From assembly GCA_023133395.1 (NCBI GenBank), contig JAGLWO010000197.1:1-13424 (forward strand): a DNA stretch of 13,424 nt. The letters run 5' to 3'. The notes beneath the pieces are model-generated. The model did no database searches. It saw only the letters and a program-made list of their open reading frames with translations, and was not told where the DNA came from. The number at the start of each line of letters is the position of its first letter. Position 1 is the stretch's first letter. The position numbers and the translations under genes are program-made. This document shows, one piece after another, positions 8,221 to 13,424 of the stretch. The stretch is from Candidatus Cloacimonadota bacterium. Lineage in GTDB: Bacteria > Cloacimonadota > Cloacimonadia > Cloacimonadales > TCS61.

Positions 8221-8256
8221 TTCATTCCCATCCGGCAGATGCCGGACAGGAATGAG
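8221..8256. repeat. GC-rich two-part palindrome in the D-C gap
   Basis: TCCGGCA (8231-8237) and TGCCGGA (8240-8246) form a 7-bp core around GA. An outer stem pairs CATTCC (8223-8228) with GGAATG (8249-8254) across a symmetric CA/CA internal loop. This is strongly unlike the AT-rich surroundings. The run of eight A residues (8257-8264) lies on the side that is upstream for minus-strand transcription, so the T tract comes before the stem rather than after it. It looks more like a dispersed REP-type palindrome than an intrinsic terminator, though it could stabilise the end of the gene D transcript. Confidence 0.6.
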
Positions 8257-8280
8257 AAAAAAAACATTATTTATGTTACC

Positions 8281-10452
8281 CTATTTCAAAAGCAAACATT
8301 TCTTTGTAGCGATAGTTTTGTCATCTACTTTAAGTTTATAAAAATAAATTCCTGAGCTTACTTGTTGGTTATTTTCGTCAGTTCCGTCCCAGACAATTGA
8401 AGATTGAATATTTAATATTGAATATTGTTTTATCTTTTGACCCTTGATGTTGTAGATTACCAGTTCGGTGTCTTCCGCCTGCCAAGCCATAGCGTTGCGA
8501 AGGCTGGTGTTTTCGGTGTTTAATGAAAAAGAAATAGTTGTTGTAGGGTTGAAAGGGTTGGGGTAGTTCTGATAAAGAATCATCCCATTTACATGCACTG
8601 GTTGCTTTTCAACATTCACACTTTGATATTCATATGCTCCCATATCAATTCTATCTCCAAAAATTCTTTGATTTCCAGCTAGGTCAAACTCAGGTAAAAA
8701 TAACCCTGCAGTATCGGGTGACCCCGCATTTATGCAAGGTGAACTGGTAACTAATTGGTAATTTTCTATACTCGGATATACGAAAAGTGGATCCAAATTA
8801 ATATTTCCTTCACCTGGGTAACCATCTTTAATATCTGAGTAAGTTACATCAGGACAACCAATTATTTCATTCGGTAAGTTGTCCCATAAAATAGAATTAA
8901 CTATGATAGGATTGGAAAAGTCACAATAGATAGCGCCACCGCTATAAGCTGAATTTTCAGCAAAAGTATTATTGACGATGAGAGGATTACAGTCACTCCC
9001 AAGACAATATACACCTCCACCATCACCGTTTATAGCATTATTATTTGCAATGAGATTATTTATAATATTTATATAGGAATTATATCCAGAGCTATGCCAC
9101 AGATTGATTGCACCACCATCACAAAGCACGGTATTATTGTTAATAATATTATTCTTTATAGTCAGCTCGTTATTCCAACCTCCGTAAATTGCTCCTCCAC
9201 GATTAACAGCGTAATTATTGATAATATCATTATTCTTGATAATACCTTTATCCACATGTTCAAAACAAATTGCCCCACCATAATCGAAACGTGTGGAATC
9301 ACTTTCAATATTATTGCCAATGATTGAATTACTATCAACAATAATTAAAGAGTCATTCGAACAACTAATTGCAGTAGTATAATTGTCTACAATGAAATTA
9401 TTTCTTATAATTGTCTTAGAATGACTTGTTGATATTCCTGAACCAGAAACTGTACTTGTAATAAGATTATTTAAGATATTAACTGAAGAATCATAACAAC
9501 TTATTCCTCCACCAGATGAAGCGGTATTATTTTCAATTGAATTACTTGTAATCATTACATTTATTCCATGATATACTGCTATTCCCCCTCCGGCTGAGCC
9601 AGTTCCACTAATATAATTACCGGAAATTATATTATTTGAGATAAATGGATTTGAGCCATAACCGCTACATATACCTCCACCTTTCGATCCTGTACCTATT
9701 GCAATATTATCTGTTATTATGTTATCAGTTATTAACGGATTGGAAAAACGACAATAGATCCCACCTCCTCTTGCTCCGGTTAACAAAGCAGAATTATTAG
9801 AAATTATGTTACCATTAATAAACGGACTAGCATACTCACAATAAATTCCACCCCCAGAACCAAAATAGGATAAATTATCCTTAATTGTGTTATCCTTTAT
9901 TATTATATCTGCTTGTTCACAATAAATTCCAGCCCCTTTGCCACCAGTGCAAGCTATAAATAATGCCCGATTATTTGAAATTAGCGAATTAGAAACAAGA
10001 AGTTTAGAGAAATTATTAACATAAATTGCACCGCCACTATTTTCACCGACTCCTATTGCTTTTCCAAATTCTATTTTGCAATAAACTATTTTAGAGGAAT
10101 CATTGCTAGCAGGGGTATTATCAAATCTTATCCCATGCCAACCACCATCTGGAATTTCAACATTACTAAAACCAGTTGTATCACTAATTGTAAAAGTAAT
10201 TGAATCCATTTCTGTGCCTACAGCCATTAATTGCCCTTGCACATTAAACTTATAATGCCCCGTAAAAATGACCTTAATACCAGATTCTATTATCAACAAA
10301 CTATCCGCAGGGATTGTAATCTCTCCATCAATAATGTATGGACTGTTGTTAAAAGTCCAAACTCCACTTACATTCCCTGCAGGGATATGCGTATCTCCAA
10401 GAGAAAAAGCGAAAATAAAAAGTAAGCTAATAATAATAATAATTTTTTTCAG
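8281..10452 (-). CDS. Gene D: exported single-block beta-helix protein with type A (T9SS) sorting domain
   Basis: The product is 723 residues from the preferred CTG start at 10450-10452. A signal peptide (1 to about 20) is followed by an N-terminal part unlike B, C and E: GNVSGVWTFNNSPYIIDGEI, IESGIKVIFTGHYKFNVQG, GTEMDSITFT and GGWHGIRF. This is the opening seen in many beta-helix proteins of related uncultured bacteria. Rungs run from about 137 to 525 without the linker module found in the other three. They use NPxITDNIITDN..GTGSKGGGIC, partly NosD-like. The cap has NLDPLFVYP, SPCINAG and DMGAYEY (551-608). The sorting domain (about 626-723) is enlarged by an in-frame repeat, SLRNAMAWQAED, between TISFS and YNIKGQKIK. 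An in-frame TTG at 10471-10473 would add seven residues but lacks a ribosome site. Function is unknown, probably a surface or secreted adhesin-like role. Confidence 0.9.
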   Translation of the reverse strand: MKKIIIIISLLFIFAFSLGDTHIPAGNVSGVWTFNNSPYIIDGEITIPADSLLIIESGIKVIFTGHYKFNVQGQLMAVGTEMDSITFTISDTTGFSNVEIPDGGWHGIRFDNTPASNDSSKIVYCKIEFGKAIGVGENSGGAIYVNNFSKLLVSNSLISNNRALFIACTGGKGAGIYCEQADIIIKDNTIKDNLSYFGSGGGIYCEYASPFINGNIISNNSALLTGARGGGIYCRFSNPLITDNIITDNIAIGTGSKGGGICSGYGSNPFISNNIISGNYISGTGSAGGGIAVYHGINVMITSNSIENNTASSGGGISCYDSSVNILNNLITSTVSGSGISTSHSKTIIRNNFIVDNYTTAISCSNDSLIIVDSNSIIGNNIESDSTRFDYGGAICFEHVDKGIIKNNDIINNYAVNRGGAIYGGWNNELTIKNNIINNNTVLCDGGAINLWHSSGYNSYINIINNLIANNNAINGDGGGVYCLGSDCNPLIVNNTFAENSAYSGGAIYCDFSNPIIVNSILWDNLPNEIIGCPDVTYSDIKDGYPGEGNINLDPLFVYPSIENYQLVTSSPCINAGSPDTAGLFLPEFDLAGNQRIFGDRIDMGAYEYQSVNVEKQPVHVNGMILYQNYPNPFNPTTTISFSLNTENTSLRNAMAWQAEDTELVIYNIKGQKIKQYSILNIQSSIVWDGTDENNQQVSSGIYFYKLKVDDKTIATKKCLLLK
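8402..8427 (-). repeat. AT-rich repeat inside the gene D sorting domain
   Basis: GATTGAATATTTAATATTG and the following AATATTG consist of repeated TGAATATT / TTAATATT words. They encode QYSILNIQSS between GQKIK and VWDG. B and C have NEALPAGxHSV at this place, so the repeat appears to have replaced the normal strand and turn. It has the look of a short dispersed genomic repeat. Confidence 0.5.
8464..8519 (-). repeat. GC-rich in-frame insert with 8-bp direct repeats in the gene D sorting domain
   Basis: TTCGGTGT occurs at 8464-8471 and again at 8512-8519, exactly 48 bp apart. Between them lies a GC-rich stretch (core about 8475-8509) encoding SLRNAMAWQAED. Genes B, C and E have no equivalent residues. 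Removal of one 48-bp unit would leave LNTEDTELVIYN, a normal-looking sorting-domain sequence. The layout resembles insertion of a short mobile repeat with target duplication, in frame because 48 is a multiple of three. Confidence 0.6.
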
Positions 10453-10464
10453 AGTTATACTCCT
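10450..10464 (-). promoter_or_regulatory. Ribosome site AGGAG and likely CTG start of gene D
   Basis: AGGAG (10460-10464) stands 7 nt before CTG (10450-10452), which is followed by AAAAAAATT and the hydrophobic signal core IIIIISLLFIFAFS. B and C have the same arrangement with ATGAAAAA. The upstream in-frame TTG (10471-10473) has no ribosome site and would put AGGAG inside the gene. GAGT-ATA-ACTC at this spot could also form a small stem that masks the site. Confidence 0.55.
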
Positions 10465-10467
10465 TTT

Positions 10468-10489
10468 ACTCAAACATGATTGTTTGAGT
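10468..10489. repeat. Perfect 9-bp hairpin in the E-D gap
   Basis: ACTCAAACA (10468-10476) and TGTTTGAGT (10481-10489) are exact complements around a 4-nt loop. The element lies between the stop of gene E (10495-10497) and the ribosome site of gene D. No T tract follows on the minus strand. It could stabilise the upstream message or set the ratio of D to E; it could also terminate weakly. Confidence 0.6.
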
Positions 10490-10494
10490 TACAT

Positions 10495-13424
10495 CTATTT
10501 TAAAAGCAAACACTTCTTGGTGGCGATGGTTTTGTCATCTACTTTAAGTTTATAGAAATAGATTCCTGAACTTACAGGATGGTTATTTTCGTCCGTCCCG
10601 TCCCATCGAATTTGTTGATCTGAAGATTTGTTGATTTGGAGATTTGGGAAAGTTTTCACTTTTTGTCCTTTGACATTATAAATTGTTATCTCTGCGTGCT
10701 CTGCGTCCTCTGCGGTGAAGAAAGAAATAGTAGTACTCGGATTGAAGGGATTAGGATAGTTTCCATAAAGTTTATTGATTAATGGAATAATGTGCTGCTT
10801 ATCATTATTTACACCTTCCCATTCATAAGCTCCCATATCAGGTGCTATTCCAAAATATTCATCAGGAGTCATATTTAGCAGAGTATTGCCTTGCCATTCA
10901 AAAAAAGCAGTACCTGCATCGATACAATGCGAGCCTTCGGTGAGATGATAATCTCCATTTGTTGAATCTGCAAACAAGGGATCTGAATCTATGTTACCTT
11001 CCAACCAATTAACTGTACCATTATTATTTGTAACGATTCCCGCTTCTCCATCCTGAATATCAGAATATGCAATGGTTATGGAATTAGATTCACCCCAATC
11101 GAAAAATTCAATCTCTTGAGGAAAGTTGTTCCATAAAACTGAGTTCACTAAAATTGGATGAGAACCATAAAAGCAGATAATTGCACCGCCATAGTAGTTA
11201 TGCCAATTGTGTGAAATAGTTGTATTTATGATAACAGGATTTGAATTATGTAAGCACTTGATTCCTACATAATCATTATCTGCAATAAGCACATTTCTTA
11301 TGATCGGACTGGAATTGTAATCGCAAATTATTCCTCTTCCGGTATTATTAGAAAAGGACAAATTTACTAAATCAGGATTGGAATTTTGAGTACATTTAAT
11401 TGCTGAATTAGAAGAATTTGTAAGAGACATATCTTGTATGGTTACATTCTGAACTCCATCAAGATATAATACCTGATCTTCATCATCTCCATCAATTATT
11501 GTTTCATCAATATTCCATCCTTGCAATGATACATAACTTATGCAGTAAATAGGTAGAAATTCTCCGGTTGTTTCCGGACCAAATGTTCCTGCAGAAAGAT
11601 AAATAGTATGCAGATTAAGGCTATCTGCCTGAATTCGTGAAATAGCTGAAGTCACCGTTTTTAAGGGATCATCCCAGGAAAGTCCGCTATTTGAATCGTC
11701 TCCTTCCGGCGAAACATATAGATCGGCATTGACCTGCGGTAACATCCCATGTAATATATCAAATGTGAAATTACCGATCGGGCAGGCATGATATCCGGTG
11801 GGATTCATTACTGTAAAAGTATCTACTATTACATTCATTATTTGTTGTGAATACAGATCATTACCCATGGGCGAAGTGTTCATGTAAATGTTGCATCTGC
11901 TATTTTCGCTAAATACGGGACTTGAATCTTCATCACAGCAAATTCCACCACCACAATAGTTGGCATTATTATAAGAAATTGTAACATTTTCCAAACTAGG
12001 ATTTGAATTCCGACAATTTATTCCACCCCCATCATAAGCTGTATTCTCAGAAATAAGAACATTATGAAGTTCAGGATCTGAATCATTACAAACCATACCA
12101 CCACCGATGTAACCAGCAAAATTCCCAATAATATTTGTGGAAATAATATCGGTTTCAATATTTTTACAATATATTCCACCTGCTGTTTCATCAGCATGAT
12201 TAGATAAAATATCCGAATCAATTATTGATAACGTAGATTCATGGCTAAAAATTCCACCATAATGTTTAGCTGCATTATTTATCACTGTTATGTTATTGAA
12301 AACAGAATTTGAGTTAGTATGATAAATTCCTCCTGCTGTTCCTGCAGTACAATTAGATACAGTTAGATTTGTTAAATTTAAATTCGAATTTTCACAATGT
12401 ATTCCTCCACCATCCCAATATGCTTGACCATTAGTCAAAGTTAGTTCTTCAATATTTACTTCATTAGCTCCTATACAAAAAACTACGCTTTCTTCCATAT
12501 TTGCGTCTATTATTGTTGAATTTTCTCCTGCCCCTGAAAAAGAAACATAACTTGTACAAATTATTGGAAAACTTTCTCCATTTGTATCCGAACTAAATGT
12601 ACCTGAATCGAGATAGATTGTATGAGGATTAAGACTGTCAGCGTAAATTATAGATAAAGCATAATGAATCGTTTTGAGAGGATCAGCCCAGGATAAGCCG
12701 CTATTTGAATTATCTCCATCCGGTGAAACATATAAATCAGCATTTACCTGCGGTTCTAATCCATGTAAAATATCAAATGTAAAATTATCAATAGGATATG
12801 CATGAAAATTTGTAGGCATCATTACGGTAAAAGTGTCAACGATCACATTCACTGTATTTCCAGAACTGTTATAAAGATCATTTCCAAATTGGGCACTATT
12901 TGAATAAATGTTAGATCTATTTTCACTATCAAAAACCATTATTGATCCAGCAATACCTCCTCCTTTTGATTCAGCAGAGTTATTGGAAATATTAACACCG
13001 GATAAATATATTTCGGCTGTGTATGTATATATTCCTCCACCTCTAGAACCGCTGATATTATTTGATATTGTAGTATTTTCAAAATCAATATTGGAAGTAA
13101 AGGAACAAATTCCACCACCGGAACCATCTGCCGTATTTTCAAAAATGACTACATCCTCCAGTAGGGAGTTAGAACCTGAATGAAAGAAAATACCTCCACC
13201 GTATGAACCGCTGGAATTGTTAATTATTTTTGTGTTCAATATGTTAAGGTTTGAGTTTTCTATACAACAAATACCGCCACCGTGTCCTTCGGCAGTATTA
13301 TCAGAAATAACAGAGTTGATTATATTAACGTCCGAATTGTAACAATAAATTCCCGCACCACTTCGTTCTACTGTATTATTCATGATCTTTAGATTATCCA
13401 AAGCGGGATTTGAATTTACGCAAA
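10495..13424 (-). CDS. Gene E: B-like three-block beta-helix protein, 5' end beyond the window
   Basis: The frame is open from the right edge to TAG at 10495-10497, giving 975 complete codons. The first visible residues, CVNSNPALDNLKIMNN, align with CINTNPSLDNLQIFGN of gene B (residues 137-152). About 135 N-terminal residues, including the signal peptide, are therefore missing. Internal TTG or ATG codons near 13401 and 13383 are not the start. Rung blocks are separated by two linker-DUF1565-like modules. The third block (SNSAIKCTQNSNPDLVNL, NPVIINTTISHNWHNYYGG) and the cap (DPLFADSTNGDY, DMGAYEWEG) are almost the same as in B. The sorting domain (10495 to about 10773) instead resembles gene D (WDGTDENN, YKLKVDDKTIATKKCLLLK) and carries two repeat insertions. 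It is probably an exported adhesin-like protein and the first visible gene of the operon. Confidence 0.92.
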   Translation of the reverse strand, partial: CVNSNPALDNLKIMNNTVERSGAGIYCYNSDVNIINSVISDNTAEGHGGGICCIENSNLNILNTKIINNSSGSYGGGIFFHSGSNSLLEDVVIFENTADGSGGGICSFTSNIDFENTTISNNISGSRGGGIYTYTAEIYLSGVNISNNSAESKGGGIAGSIMVFDSENRSNIYSNSAQFGNDLYNSSGNTVNVIVDTFTVMMPTNFHAYPIDNFTFDILHGLEPQVNADLYVSPDGDNSNSGLSWADPLKTIHYALSIIYADSLNPHTIYLDSGTFSSDTNGESFPIICTSYVSFSGAGENSTIIDANMEESVVFCIGANEVNIEELTLTNGQAYWDGGGIHCENSNLNLTNLTVSNCTAGTAGGIYHTNSNSVFNNITVINNAAKHYGGIFSHESTLSIIDSDILSNHADETAGGIYCKNIETDIISTNIIGNFAGYIGGGMVCNDSDPELHNVLISENTAYDGGGINCRNSNPSLENVTISYNNANYCGGGICCDEDSSPVFSENSRCNIYMNTSPMGNDLYSQQIMNVIVDTFTVMNPTGYHACPIGNFTFDILHGMLPQVNADLYVSPEGDDSNSGLSWDDPLKTVTSAISRIQADSLNLHTIYLSAGTFGPETTGEFLPIYCISYVSLQGWNIDETIIDGDDEDQVLYLDGVQNVTIQDMSLTNSSNSAIKCTQNSNPDLVNLSFSNNTGRGIICDYNSSPIIRNVLIADNDYVGIKCLHNSNPVIINTTISHNWHNYYGGAIICFYGSHPILVNSVLWNNFPQEIEFFDWGESNSITIAYSDIQDGEAGIVTNNNGTVNWLEGNIDSDPLFADSTNGDYHLTEGSHCIDAGTAFFEWQGNTLLNMTPDEYFGIAPDMGAYEWEGVNNDKQHIIPLINKLYGNYPNPFNPSTTISFFTAEDAEHAEITIYNVKGQKVKTFPNLQINKSSDQQIRWDGTDENNHPVSSGIYFYKLKVDDKTIATKKCLLLK
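10611..10647 (-). repeat. GATTTG-type repeat inside the gene E sorting domain
   Basis: The words TTTGTTGATCTGAAGATTTG and TTGATTTGGAGATTTGG contain four GAT(C/T)TG-like units. On the coding strand they encode NLQINKSSDQQI between KVKTFP and RWDG, the same place occupied by a different repeat in gene D and by ALPAGxHSVV in B and C. It is probably a short dispersed repeat accepted in frame. Confidence 0.55.
10690..10719 (-). repeat. 9-bp-unit repeat inside the gene E sorting domain
   Basis: Coding-strand units GCAGAGGAC, GCAGAGCAC and GCAGAGATA encode AED-AEH-AEI after TTISFFT. Gene C has the equivalent at 4757-4786, with a TCTCAG variant in the middle unit. Confidence 0.6.
10748..10851 (-). 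repeat. 104-bp segment identical to 1440-1543
   Basis: This is the gene E copy of the exact match with gene B. It ends at the 3' side close to the NPFNP codons, where E stops resembling B and begins to resemble D. Confidence 0.85.
11482..11913 (-). repeat. Linker-DUF1565-like module, gene E copy 2
   Basis: The encoded sequence runs FSENSRCNIYMNT, GNDLYS, NVIVDTFTVMNPTGYHACPI, NFTFDILHGMLPQVNADL, then SWDDPLKTV. It is almost the same as gene B copy 2. PIGNFTF replaces the usual PIDNFTF. Confidence 0.75.
12502..12933 (-). repeat. Linker-DUF1565-like module, gene E copy 1
   Basis: The encoded sequence runs FDSENRSNIYSNSAQFGNDL, VNVIVDTFTVMMPTNFHAYP, then SWADPLKTI and HTIYLDSGTFSSDTNGESFP. It is the partner of gene B copy 1. 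Confidence 0.75.

Noticed and set aside
10495..13401. Gene E as a complete gene starting near 13401
   Set aside because: The frame remains open to the edge and the upstream codons align with gene B residues 137-143, so the true start is outside the window.
1190..13424. Abundant N-x-S/T sequons as evidence for N-glycosylation
   Set aside because: They follow from Asn-rich turns (NNSA, NVTI) of the rungs; there is no glycosylation gene in the window to support this.

Overview
This is an AT-rich window, roughly two thirds A+T by eye. Most of it (about 1190-13424) is filled by four large, same-direction (minus strand) genes for exported, repetitive proteins. Three of the four lack start sites or extents that a simple longest-frame reading gets right. 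Each protein is built from right-handed beta-helix rungs of the type GGGIYC..NPxLENVTISNNSA and ends in a tail of the type NYPNPFNPTTTISFS / NIKGQKVK / WDGxDExxxxVSSGIYFYKL. That tail is the type A sorting domain of type IX secretion (Por) substrates. The combination of IxIPxDxPTIQAGI..V..GDTVLVQPGxYxENI openings, NYPNPFNP tails and very long beta-helix proteins suggests Candidatus Cloacimonadota or a relative in the wider Fibrobacterota-Chlorobiota-Bacteroidota or Marinimicrobia area. No phylogenetic marker gene is present, so this is an inference.

Left part (1-1189): the first 162 codons of a lipoprotein solute-binding protein resembling UgpB run off the left edge on the minus strand. A divergent flavin reductase-like gene (609-1106, plus strand) follows. 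It converges on the beta-helix cluster across an 83-bp gap, and two inverted repeats lie at and just after its stop.

Beta-helix cluster, in transcription order (right to left): gene E (10495 to the right edge, 5' end missing), gene D (8281-10452), gene C (4568-8134) and gene B (1190-4522). Gaps are 42, 146 and 45 nt, consistent with co-transcription from a promoter beyond the right edge. B and E are paralogues of nearly equal length. B, C and E share a repeated module of about 140 residues that separates blocks of rungs. D has a different N-terminal part and lacks this module.

Points worth a second look are: several unrelated short repeat sequences lodged in frame inside the sorting domains of C, D and E; a 48-bp GC-rich in-frame unit bounded by 8-bp direct repeats in D; a B-like body joined to a D-like tail in E; a run of near-identical 26-27-residue rungs with stacked Cys and Tyr in C; and a likely CTG start for D placed behind a perfect 9-bp hairpin. 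I see no CRISPR array, rRNA, tRNA, transposase or recognisable enzyme system in the cluster. The most likely role is a family of surface or secreted adhesin-like proteins, but function cannot be proved from the sequence.
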